Source: Laguncularia racemosa (Eukaryota; Streptophyta; Magnoliopsida; Myrtales; Combretaceae). From it: a DNA stretch of 64,000 bases. Position 1 is the stretch's first letter. Each line of letters begins with the position of its first letter. This document shows, piece by piece, positions 23,581-34,509 of this stretch. The stretch is taken from assembly GCA_037954665.1 (NCBI GenBank), contig JBBMOL010000117.1:868001-932000 (forward strand). The letters are read 5' to 3'. The notes under the pieces are model-generated. The model was not told where the DNA came from. It searched no databases and saw only the letters and a program-made list of their open reading frames with translations. Both the position numbers and the translations under genes were made by a program.

Positions 23581-25079
23581 ATCGATTCTTAAAAGATTAG
23601 TTTTGCACCATGAGCAACAAACAAGTGTAGCATGTATATATATGTAAAAATAGATTTTCAAAATTGAATCAATAAAATTGATTTTCTCATAGTTGGAGCT
23701 ATATTTCATTTAAATTGATCTTATGATATGAGTGGACTAGACTAGGTGATGGGAATTAAGGGTTTAAATTTGATTTCCTAAGGCTATAAAAAAAGTTAGA
23801 TTTAAATGAAGTTGTTTGAGGCTTTATCATGAGAAACAAGTCAATAAAAGTTAGGTTTCAAACCAATATAGAGCCCATTATACAAATGAAGGAAGTAGAG
23901 AATTTAGTTACAAGAAGAAATCTAATGACGAACAAGTTTAGAATCATAGAAGAACTCAAGTCAAGAGTACATCATATGATTTTGGTTCAAAATGCAAGCT
24001 AATTTTTGGAATAATGAGAGCTTATGACTCCAAAGATAGAGTTGTTACTTTCAATAACAAGTTAAATACCTTTTACAAGAATACTTTTGACAAGTGCAAT
24101 AGCACAAGCTTCTGATAATGTTGTTTCTAAAGAATATTCACACAGGTGAATATTGATTAAATGGATACTAGGATAGAGAATATTATAGAGCTCAAAGAAT
24201 TAGGAATGCTATTATTTTATTTCCTTTTAGACAATAAAGTTATTCCTTTCCAATACTCTTCCCTTTTTTTACAACTATGAGTATTGTCTATAAATACTTA
24301 TGTAACCCTATGAATGAGTTAGAAAATTTTTATCCTTTGAATGAATAGTGATATTATTAACTCTTTTTCAAGTATTGTATAACACCTTTCAACCTATTGA
24401 AAAGCAATTATTCTTTATTAATCTTATTAGTCAGGATATCCTTCCAATTGTAGTGATCCTTTTTAATTGATCTAGTCATGAATCATATTGACTACTTCAA
24501 TTAAACTCGTTTGATATCTAGAAACTATGGGTCATATTGGTTGTGGAACTTCAAACACCCCTTTTTTAGTTCAACTATTGAATTCCAATTTGACTAGCTG
24601 TCCACATTCTTCTTCTAATAATAAAAACAAAATCCATAAAAACAATTCCTTTCTATTGAGCTAATTCAAAATACACCAAAATATCCAAACTTTGTTCATT
24701 TGCTAGGCTTCTGGATTGTCTTAAATCAATCTAGGAATTTAGGCACATCACTAGGCTTGAAAAATTGATTTTTAATGAAATTGAATGCTTTTGAATTAGA
24801 AGCTCAAAAACAGCTAAATGATATATGCATATTTTGACTTTGAGAAACACCCCTTTTCTACCTTTAGAAAATGTTTTAATTCTATTTTTTATTTTGTTTT
24901 TTATTTCTTCTTCAATTTTCTTTTTTCTTTTTTTTTTCTTGGTCTTTTTTGTTTCATTTTTCACTTTTTAGATTTTTTTTTTTTCATTTTAAAGAGAAAA
25001 AAATGAGTTGTCTATAATATGTACTATGGGGGGGAGAGATTATATTAGTAACTTAAGTATTATGATGATTAGAGGATAT
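23581..25079. other. Sequence between the 1-kb direct repeats, unknown
   Basis: No domain was recognised. 24,180-24,400 looks like an embedded small LTR: a TATA-like CTATAAATACTT at about 24,290, followed by a transcript-like end. 24,840-25,015 is a T-rich low-complexity block. Confidence 0.4.
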
Positions 25080-26010
25080 AATTAGCTATGGTGTTCCATG
25101 GTAGTTAGACTCAATTTTATCAATATAAATAGACTTGATTGCTTATATGAGCTACTCATGGATGTAATACTTTGTGATGTTTCTCTTATGTGAGATCGGC
25201 AATTTTATGTAATTGTGATATTTAGCATGTTAATGAGCCTTTACATACCCATATTACGGTATCAATATGAAGTAGAGTTGCCGTAGTCCAAATTTGAGGT
25301 TGTGATACTATGTTAGGCTTATTAATGAATATAAATCATATGTGCCCTGTAGAAATAATGTTATATGCTATTTGTGCTTCTGTCAAGTATTCAAAATGAA
25401 ATGAATAGTAATTATAGGAGCTAAATTGGCATAAGAAAATAGGTAAATTGTTAGTATAACTATTTATTTTTAATATGGATTGAATCTTTTAGAAAGAAGC
25501 TATAAACATATTATACTAATAATAGAGGAAGTTATTGAAATAATTATAATGAACTGATTATCTAATTATTTATATAAGTAGTAATGAAGTTAATATAAGA
25601 TGGTTTTACTCTTTTAACTTCAAAAATCTATGGATTCATATTTATAATTTATGGACTTTGAGTATCTAGCTTGGAAGCATCATGGTGGGTGTTTATTACC
25701 ACTACCTATATATCGATTTGTTGTTGCATTTAATTATTAGGTTATATATAGTGTAGCATGTTGTATGGATCCCATAGTAATTTACTTGCTGAGCATATTT
25801 ACTGAACCCTGAAACTTGCTTTTCAAGTAATATCACGCGACCATGGATAAGAAAACAAGAAATCACACGAAATTTCAGTCTTCAATGCTCATACTAGACG
25901 ATAAAAAACTTGTCGGACTGATCTACTCATCGGCTTTGCTGAAGAGGACGATATACTTTACTTAAAATGAGAATGACGTGAGTGACACATAATTATTGGT
26001 GGTCCTGGGT
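25080..26010. repeat. 1-kb direct repeat, right copy
   Basis: Partner of 22,463-23,580 in the same orientation with many small indels. Both copies start with aattag(t/c)tatg. Sequence to the right (26,010-26,280) is not shared. Confidence 0.7.
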
Positions 26011-28430
26011 CTCGTCGACTAGCAGCCAGGTTGAGAATTAGGAACGTAGATTGGGGGCCCTTATAGCCTCCTAGGTAGCCAGTGCTCAACAGCACTGCCT
26101 TCCATCATGAGATACTAAACTAGTAAGATAATTATTTAAGTACTGATTGCGTCTGCCTAGAAATCTTAGTCTGATGCAATACTTGATTGTTTTCTGCAAT
26201 TGAAATTTCGCTTTCCAATTATATCCTTCGTCTTTTGCCCCTAGAACATATACGTACACCAGTCAGCTACTCAGCTTAAATGTTCTTCAATGCGGTCCTG
26301 TTTCAGCTAGTTATATTATATACATCAATTGGCGTTTATGTACTTTTAGATCATATCAAGAAAAATATTATTTTAAAAGTTTATACAATCAAACATTCTT
26401 GGGATTTGTTAATTTGCATTGGTAGAATAAGCGTATGCACATATATAGGACAAATTACAAACTTTTTTATTATTAATAAACATCAATCGAGGTTAGTATA
26501 TAACTAACTAAAAGTTTTAATAAATAGTATTTGCCAAGATAATTAATCCAAAAGCAATAGTACTCTTTCTCCCTCTCTATATATTTGAAATATGGGTTTC
26601 GAATATAATGGTGGAATAACTATGTGCTTTATTTTTTCTTTTTACTTTAATGTAATCTTTTAATAAAGTAGTTGTCAATAGTATACATATTGCGTGAAGT
26701 TGCATGGATCTATCTTGATATTTACCCCTTTTTTTTTTCTTTTGGAATAGTAAAACTTCATTCTTAGCTCTTCTTTTGTTTACTTTTTTAAGTTATTTTT
26801 CAACTGGCTTCTCAATGGCATGAAATCATGAATTTTTTTTAGTGACTTCTCGATGGAAATAATATTATATTAAGATATTTATTCAATAGATATTAGTTCT
26901 TGTTTTATTCACATAGATATTAGCTCAATGGTGTTGTTATGAGTACTAGTGTAATAGTGTTAGTGGTGGCAATAGAACTATTATGGTAGCTATGATAAAG
27001 ATACAATGATAAAGATGTGATAATGGTAGTAATGGTAGCGGTGGTAGTGATACTGATCATAATTTATGATGATACTATTTTTAATATTACAACAATAGTT
27101 TGGTAATACAATGATGATGATAATTATGGTGATATTAGTAGTAATTATGATTAGTGGTCTACTCATGTAGAAGGTTATTGGTATAACAACAAAGCCATTA
27201 AAGGTAGGGATGGTGGTAGTGTAATAGTAGTGATGACAAAGTGGTGTAAGCGCTAGGGATGGTCTTGAGATGGTGATAGTGTTGTTATTAGTATCCCCCT
27301 ATTTGGCAGCTAAGGGGCCTACGAATGACGAATTGGCGATTCAATAAAATCCATGATGAACTAAAGCCATTCTGAACAAATGAATTGTATGGTTGCCTAC
27401 CAAACCCAATATCATCACTATCAGCTCAATAAATAGCATAGGTGGTCCTGGAAAAATAACAAAATTATACCAAACAATTTACCCAAATAAATAAATTAGA
27501 CCAAACAGATAAATCACTTTGCAAATTTCCTATATGATTTGTGAATCATCAAATCTTTGAATCACTTTATAGTAACATGATAATAGACCACGGATGTAGG
27601 ATGCAGCACCTAGGTCTAGTGCTATTTTTTAATCATTGAAATTATTGTTAGTTTAATTATCTTGAGAGACATACAAAATTTAGTGAAAAGATGGCGTATG
27701 TAAAGTTTTGATCGAGTGAAATCCTTCGATACTTATTGTCTTTTCTACTAAATTAAGATAATGCATATTATAGTATAGCGATTTATTATTATTATTATTA
27801 TTATACTAAAGGATCTGGTATTTATTTAAGGGAAGGAAAAAACAAAAGAAAAAGACATAGAGAAAAGCGAGTGAACAATAATGAGATCGAAATGTAGATG
27901 GTCAAATTCCCCTACAAGTGGATGAAATACTCAAAATTGATTCCTAACTTTGAAGCTTTTAAGTTTTTATTCATGTTCTATCATTCTCTAAAATCTATAA
28001 TATATATTTATACTATAGTGCAATATAAATATTTAAAATTCTATTATAACGACAAATAGAAGTAATATTTACTAACCAAGTCTAGCAAAACATAAATTGA
28101 TGTAAATCTTTCGGACAATAAAAATCGTAATTGAGTCTATATTTTATGAAAATCCTAGATTAGTTTTTCATCTTATTCTTTTAATAAACAATATTATTTG
28201 GCCATTGATTACCTTAAAATGATTAAAAATAAAAATTATTTTATAGTTTAGGTGAATTAACAATGGCAAACGTAAGTGTTAATAATAAGGATAATTTGGA
28301 GTAATGAGAAGTAAAACTTGAGATTATGTAAGAAAGAAAATATTTATATTAATACATTACAGGTTTTAATAAATAATAAATAATAGCAATAATAAATATC
28401 TTTTAAAAACAAATATTTATATTTTTGTGT
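26011..28430. other. Intergenic DNA upstream of the EXO-like gene
   Basis: No coding region is supported. 26,930-27,290 is rich in imperfect GTG/GAT/GTA triplets (degenerate microsatellite). About 27,300-27,530 has TTTGG/CCAAA words at both ends and could be a short MITE-like sequence, not proven. Confidence 0.45.
27781..27805. repeat. (ATT)n microsatellite
   Basis: Seven or more consecutive ATT units are visible. Confidence 0.9.
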
Positions 28431-28439
28431 ACTAAAATT

Positions 28440-28835
28440 TTATCCTCATAACTAATTAATTCACGTGATGTTAGCGAAGCTTTTCTCCCGTGTGAGGGGG
28501 TTTGGTGAATGTCCATGACAACATTATCTTCTCCTTCACGACTCACGAGTCTTCCTTGCATCAATATTTCTGCAAAAGTCAGCATCATTATCAATCTCTC
28601 TCTCTTTGAAGTTTAGACCACCACGTAATCACCAAAGAGCCTTACAGCCTGGCACTAAGACTCAGCCCAGTCACGTTGCCCAATCACATCCATCCACGTG
28701 TCAGACCTCGACATTGACACCTTCCCTCCACAGCTGTCTCCTTGTATAAATACTCACTACAGAACAGAGCCCATTTCATCCTCTTAGTCTTGGCTGCTCA
28801 GCTCTCAAGCGCATCGCAGCTTTGAATCGTAAAAC
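28440..28835 (+). promoter_or_regulatory. Promoter and 5' UTR of EXO-like gene
   Basis: A TATA box TATAAATA lies at 28,745-28,752, which puts the likely transcription start near 28,775-28,780 and gives a leader of about 60 bases. Two palindromic G-boxes CACGTG lie at 28,462-28,467 and 28,695-28,700; the second sits in ccacgtgtc, an ABRE-like context. A CACGTA is at about 28,622. G-box elements bind bZIP, bHLH or BZR-type factors in plants, so hormone or stress control is plausible but not shown. Confidence 0.65.
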
Positions 28836-29756
28836 ATGTCATCCGTTTGTCAAACCACCACTCTCTTCGCTCTGTTCTTCCTATCCTGGTCCACTCTTCT
28901 CTCTCCATCCAAGTCGAAGCTGGTCCAGCAACAGCCCCTGGTGCTCAAGTACCACAACGGACCACTCCTCAAAGGCAACATCACCGTCAACCTTGTCTGG
29001 TACGGCCACTTCACGCCAACCCAACGCTCCATAATCGTCGACTTCATCCGGTCCCTGACCTCCCCGCGGGGCCCACTTCCTTCCGCAGCATCCTGGTGGA
29101 AAATTACGGACAAGTACAAGGGTGGAGCATCGAACCTCGTCATCGGCAAGCAGTACCTCCACGAGGAATACTCCCTCGGCAGGTCCCTCAAAAACTACCA
29201 CTTGCTTGCCCTAGCTAACAAGTTCAATGCCCAGCTCAAGTCCATCACCGTCGTTTTGACCGCCAACGACGTGGCTGTCGATGGCTTCTGCATGAGGTGC
29301 GGGAGCCACGGCACCAGAAGGTATGCTAAAGCCAGGTCTCCGCCTCCGGTTCAGTCTGCCTTTATATGGGTTGGTAACTCCGAGACTCTGTGTCCCGGCC
29401 AATGTGCCTGGCCTTTTCACCAGCCTATTTACGGACCGCAGACTCCTCCATTGGTTGCGCCCAACGGAGACGTCGGAGTTGATGGCATGATCATCAACCT
29501 GGCTACGCTTCTGGCTGGTACCGTAACCAACCCGTTCAGGAATGGTTATTTCCAAGGTCCGGCCGATGCTCCCATGGAAGCCGTTTCAGCCTGTACGGGG
29601 ATATACGGGTCCGGGGCGTATCCCGGATACCCGGGTCGGGTGCTGGTGGACAAGACAACCGGGGCGAGTTACAATGCACATGGGGTGAGTGGTCGCAAGT
29701 TCTTGTTGCCTGCAATGTGGGACCCGGAGACTTCTACGTGTAAGACGCTGGTGTGA
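28836..29756 (+). CDS. EXORDIUM-like secreted protein (PHI-1 family)
   Basis: Intronless 306-residue protein, close to the usual 300-320 of the family. Residues 9-22 are a hydrophobic signal peptide, followed by the conserved KLVQQQPLVLKYHNGPLL (28-45). The PHI-1/EXO domain then fills the rest: LVWYGHFTPTQRSIIVDF (53-70), WWKITDKY (87-94), CMRCGSHG (152-159), LCPGQCAWPFHQPIYGP (185-201), NPFRNGYFQGPADAPMEA (232-249) and YPGYPGRVLVD (262-272). One N-glycosylation site lies at Asn48 (NIT), and six Cys residues remain after the signal. Family members are apoplastic and linked to brassinosteroid-responsive growth and low-carbon responses; their biochemistry is unknown. The Met at 28,836 is the first in frame after the leader. 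Codon use is GC-rich, unlike the surroundings. Confidence 0.95.
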   Translation: MSSVCQTTTLFALFFLSWSTLLSPSKSKLVQQQPLVLKYHNGPLLKGNITVNLVWYGHFTPTQRSIIVDFIRSLTSPRGPLPSAASWWKITDKYKGGASNLVIGKQYLHEEYSLGRSLKNYHLLALANKFNAQLKSITVVLTANDVAVDGFCMRCGSHGTRRYAKARSPPPVQSAFIWVGNSETLCPGQCAWPFHQPIYGPQTPPLVAPNGDVGVDGMIINLATLLAGTVTNPFRNGYFQGPADAPMEAVSACTGIYGSGAYPGYPGRVLVDKTTGASYNAHGVSGRKFLLPAMWDPETSTCKTLV

Positions 29757-29880
29757 GGTGGATGACGGTCGGCGGTTGTAGACAGGGAAGGCTTGAAGCG
29801 GTAGCAGGAGATATATAATGAATGCCATTAGGACGCTGTCCTGTGGTCTTTTCCCTTAGTTTTTAGCCTCGTGACTCGTG
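29757..29880 (+). terminator. 3' UTR and probable polyadenylation region of EXO-like gene
   Basis: After TGA the sequence stays GC-balanced to about 29,810. AATGAA at 29,817-29,822 resembles a plant near-upstream element, followed by T-rich sequence (ttttcccttagttttt) where cleavage could occur. Confidence 0.45.
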
Positions 29881-31720
29881 GAAAACTGTGCTCTTTGGTG
29901 GAGTTGTAAATTGCTTTCAGAAAGGACAGAAGTTAAAAAGCAAAATATGTTTGGCCAATGGAAAAAAAAAAAAAGAAGAAGAAGCAAAATATGAATATAT
30001 ATATGTGTTTGTATATATATTATAGTAAAACCTTGGAGTGATCTGAATTTTACATATCTAAATATGTTATGGTAATCCATATCATTAAGGAATATCTAAT
30101 CAAATCTCAACCAAAATGGAACGCATTTTACTTTATTAGGCAGATTCAAAGGCCCATGCAAGTGCTGGAAGCAACTACAATCCATCATGTTTTTTAGAAG
30201 GAGGAAATCGGTCGGCAAACTACTTTACCAAAAGAGTCGATAAACAAAAAAATATCTCCCAAATTGATAATTCTTTTGGTCTTTAAAGGCATTTTACAAT
30301 GCCATATACTCCTAGATAAAAACTTAGTTCTTAGTATTAGACATTGATGTAAGAACTTCTATTTACGGATGATTGATATTATAATAAATGTAACATTTTA
30401 ACGGTTTTATAAAGCTATATATATGTATTTTTTTCCTAATAATAATAACTATAAGTTTATCATATTATAAGAACTTCAATTTTATGATTTATCTATTTAA
30501 TCATTCATTATTATTTTAAGCATATATATAATGTAATTATTAGAATAAATCATTATTTGATAACTTAACTTAAAATAAACTGATAGTGGAGAGATTTAAA
30601 GAAAAATTAATGATAAATTTATATATTAAATTAATAATCTCAATTAAAAATTTGTTTTTAAATCATCATTTCGCTGTTTACTCTAATACCACCTGAATAG
30701 TGGACTAAACATGAAGTCTCAATGTCTTCCTCTGTCTCTTATTGATCACATTGGCTTAAATTAAATAGTGAAGGAAATAAAGAGGGAGTACACAAGTGGG
30801 GTTTGGTTATTTTTTTAGGAAAAGTGGATAAGAGGGAATGTAGCCATGATTAAGCTAGCATGATTATGTATGGACAAACGTTGGGGCTTGGTTATTTTTT
30901 CGAAAAGTGGATAAGAGGGAATATAGCATGGTTAAGTTAGCATCATTATATATATAGACAAATGTTTCTTTTATATTTCGGGGAAAAAGCAAGTGGATGA
31001 GGATGAGCAATAATGCTGTGCCCTGGGAGGCTAAGGGGTGGGAAGAGGTAGGGATAAATAAATGTGACAACTGATGAGCCTTATCTAGAAGATGGATTTT
31101 TTTAATCTAAAACTTGGTATTGGTGCAAACGGAGGGCGTGAAAAAGAAGGAAGAGACATTTTCATAATATATAGTTTCTCCACATTTTATTTGTACGTAA
31201 TGGCAAAATAAAAGGAAAAATTAGATATTTTGGATGTTAGTAATGGTTTGGGATTTATGTGCTTATTTTTAAAAGTTATTAGAATATAAAGTTACATTTA
31301 GAGAATTTATACTCATATAATGAGTAATTTAGGAAGTTTATTTGTATTTTTTTTAAATTATTGTAAGAAAAATACTATATACCTATATTATCACTTGAAG
31401 ATAAAGTAATAGGGTTTAAGAAAAGATTAAGTGCAAGTCAAGTCGTTAAGGATGAAGAATGAATGAACATGGTGTTCACACAATAATATGAATCAATAAT
31501 TAATGATAAGTGCTGTAAGTTTAAAGCTACAAAGATTGAGAGAATCAAATGCTATTTTAATATGGAGCAAATGCTCTCTATGATCACCAAATATATTTTC
31601 AAAGAAGATTTCACACATTTTTATTAATTTTATTATCATGGTATCGAGTGAACATATATTTAAATGTTTGATTGCTTTTGAAATCTAACGTGACTACAAC
31701 CATTAGCATATGGTGCAAGA
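29881..31720. other. Intergenic DNA downstream of the EXO-like gene
   Basis: AT-rich without a supported gene. It contains an A-rich/GAA tract near 29,960-29,985 and an 85-bp tandem duplication at about 30,800-30,975. Confidence 0.5.
30800..30975. repeat. 85-bp tandem duplication
   Basis: The block ggttattttttt, gaaaagtggataagagggaat and agcatgattat recurs with an offset of 85 bp (ggttat at 30,805 and 30,890), with several substitutions and small indels between copies. Confidence 0.75.
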
Positions 31721-31739
31721 AAATCAATTTGGTGGCACA

Positions 31740-32790
31740 CCATCTAAAGACCCCATGAGTATTTGTAAAATTTTCTACAAATTTGTTCTACTTAAAGACA
31801 AATGGAGTGTCTAAAGATACTATTCACTCATGCTTATTCCCTTTTTTCTTTAAGGGATAAAGTAAGAAGTTGGTTAAGTTCATTACCACTAAACTTTGTA
31901 ACTAATCAGGATCAATTAGTCCAATGATTTTTGTCCTATTTCTTTCTACCTCACAAGACTATAAAGTTGAGAAATGACATTGCATTGTTTAGGCAATTGG
32001 ATGGAAACTCATTATTGGAAGCATGAGAAAGGTTTAAAGACCTGTTAAGGAAGTATCCTCGTATCCCCATGATGGGTTACCGGTATGGAGTCATGGTAAC
32101 ACATTTTACAATGAGCTTGGTTATCAGCTGAGGACTATGGTGAATGTAACCTTTAGTGGAACCTTGCTAAACAAAAGTATTGAATAGGCTTATGATTTGT
32201 TATAGTAAACGTCTAAGCATGCCTATGGATAGAAGAATGAGAAAGCAAACATGAGACAGGTAACAAGTGTACAAAACAATGATGAAGTTGAGTTGTTGAG
32301 AAAACCTTCATTCACCACCTAGATAGCTCAATTAGGAAAGCCATCTCAAGGATTTAGGCAGGCATGTGCAACCAACCCATAGAGGATCGTAACCTATATG
32401 GTGGAGGACATAATAGTATCATGTGCTAAGTAGGAAATCCTTTTAGCCCTTCCAATGATAATGTGATGGAAAATGTTAATGTTGTTGGGAACTATTCCAA
32501 TACTCATAATCTTAGCTGGAGAGACCAACTAAACCTATTTTAGGTTGACAATCAAGTTGGGAATTTTAATGGAGAAATTAATGGCCTTTGTGGATAACCT
32601 AACATGCTTTAGTTGTCCTCACCACCATCACTTAGATAGAAAGAAGAAAGCAAGGACTTAATGAAAAAAATTATGAAGAAGTATGATATAAGGATGTTTA
32701 GCTAGGACACAATTGTCCAAAACTTGGAAAGTGTGATGGGGTAGCTAAGTGAAATCCTTTTAAAGAGATCTCCAAATAATGCCGTTAAGT
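31740..32790 (+). pseudogene. Athila-like Ty3/gypsy gag remnant
   Basis: Plus-strand translation, with stops and small shifts, gives LRNDIALFRQLDGNSLLEAWERFKDLLRKYPRIPMMGY. This matches the Athila gag signature (F-Q-x-GESLxEAWERFKDLLRxCPHHG). A following segment resembles LLNKSIExAYDLL, and near 32,640-32,790 MKKIMKKYDIRMFS and NLESVMGQLSEIL resemble the gag C-terminal coiled region. No long open frame survives. Athila elements are gypsy elements that often carry an extra envelope-like frame; none was seen here. Confidence 0.7.
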
Positions 32791-34500
32791 AACATTGAGT
32801 GTAATTTGAAAATCTCATGATTTTCATGATATTTAATTTAGTTCAAAATTAAAGAGATATCATGAGATTAAAGAGATCACCAAATAATGCTACATGAATT
32901 TGAAAAGCGCAATTTATACTAGTAAGTATATTGGGTCACGTATGCAATAATAAAAATAACTAGTGAGAACCAAATCATATTCTCAGGGATAGAAAACTAA
33001 TTACTAGATTATATCAATTCTTCTTTAGTTAGGCAATCGAAATGAAACATTCAAGCACATTAAAATAAAGAAGCAAATTCATTAAAACATGAAATGTCAC
33101 TAAAGAAAAAATTTACTAAATAAAAAAGTATGAGATTTTGATTATGTCATCATCTAATAAATTAGCAAACGCTCTAAGATATGTTAAAATTAATTAATTG
33201 GCTTTTAATCAAATTCACTAGGACTTACTTCCCATTTGAGTTGTTATTATCCTAATTATAGCAAAAATGCTTTTTTAAGTGGTTAATTTATAATTATTAA
33301 TTAAGTAGTAAATTCATTTCATAAATTTTACTATCCTAATTAATATAAAAATTCATGGTATATCTATATCATGAAAATTAACATCACTTGCATTAAGAAT
33401 GTAAATCTTAAAATTAATTAAAAGCATGTGTCCATGTCAACATTAAATTATTCCTAGTCTAATTTCATGCAAACCACCAATTCCTTTTGGAGTCTTTCAA
33501 GTTTAATTTATATAAATATTGTTGATCAGGTAATAAATTATAAACTAGGGAATCAGGATGGTTAAAAATTACAACTAATTAAATAGTACATACAATAAAA
33601 CTATACATTAATTATATCATCAAGTAAGTGTCAAAATCTCATGATATTTAATTTAGTTCATAGTAAATATAAAAACAACACATAAAAATTTAAAAACCAT
33701 GATAATAAATTTAAAGAAAAAGAAAAGAAAATTTTAGTTATATTATTAAGAGTTTTTTCATCTTCTAATTCCATCTTTTCAAGAAATTCTTGATACATCT
33801 CAAATTCTTAGTGGGCTTATAGCACAAAATATTGAATTGAGAATTACAACTTTAATAGACAAAGAAAAGAAATAGTCTATGTCTAAGTTTAAAACCAAAA
33901 GCTGTCCATCTCCTCTTCGTCTCTGAATGCCCCATTTGTTATGGAAATGATGGATGCTTGCTTCACCTTGTTGACATTTCCAACCTAAATGCCATGAAGA
34001 GACAAATAAAAAGGGGGTCCCACGTTGAACAGTTTAGGATTGAGAAATGAATTGTTGAAGGTGCATGGTTTCTGGTACGTGAAGTCGTTGTGAGTAAAAG
34101 AGGGTGTGTTGCCTCATTGATTAACAGGGCCCACGAGCATTGAAAATGGGGTTTTGTAACGTTGGCTTCAAACTTGTGTGTAACAACATGAGAAATGCGC
34201 AAAAGCTTTGTGGTCCACGTGAAGTTGCTTCAAAATTTGTTTGTCTTGAAAATGGGATGGATACAAGTGTACATGGAAATGGAATTGAGGAGCATTTTCC
34301 TCTCGGTGCACCCCACCACCACCACCACAAAAGAAGAAGAAGAAGAAGAAGCAATAATAGAATCGATTAAGGCTTCTGCTTCTTATTTACTCTTGCATTT
34401 GTAATAAATCGCATGTATATTTTTTAGTTTGACCCATTTTTTCTACCAAAATTATAAACATGTATACATAAATGTAGTGTGAATTCACATAAAAAATATA
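32791..34500. other. AT-rich non-coding DNA between Athila-like pieces
   Basis: No gene was recognised. It probably contains an inserted or highly decayed segment. The motif tctcatgat(a)tttaatttagttca occurs at about 32,810 and 33,635. A short (CAC)n/(GAA)n stretch lies at 34,310-34,350. Open stretches at 33,963-34,404 on both strands lack domains. Confidence 0.45.
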
Positions 34501-34509
34501 AATTTGGGT

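Noticed and set aside
27300..27530. Possible hAT-type MITE with TTTGG/CCAAA ends
   Set aside because: Terminal repeats too short and imperfect, and no 8-bp duplication was found.
28850..29555. Long minus-strand open stretches opposite the EXO-like gene
   Set aside because: GC-rich antisense shadows without domain; the plus strand has the conserved protein.
34140..34404. Overlapping open stretches with His and Glu runs
   Set aside because: Created by (CAC)n and (GAA)n simple repeats.
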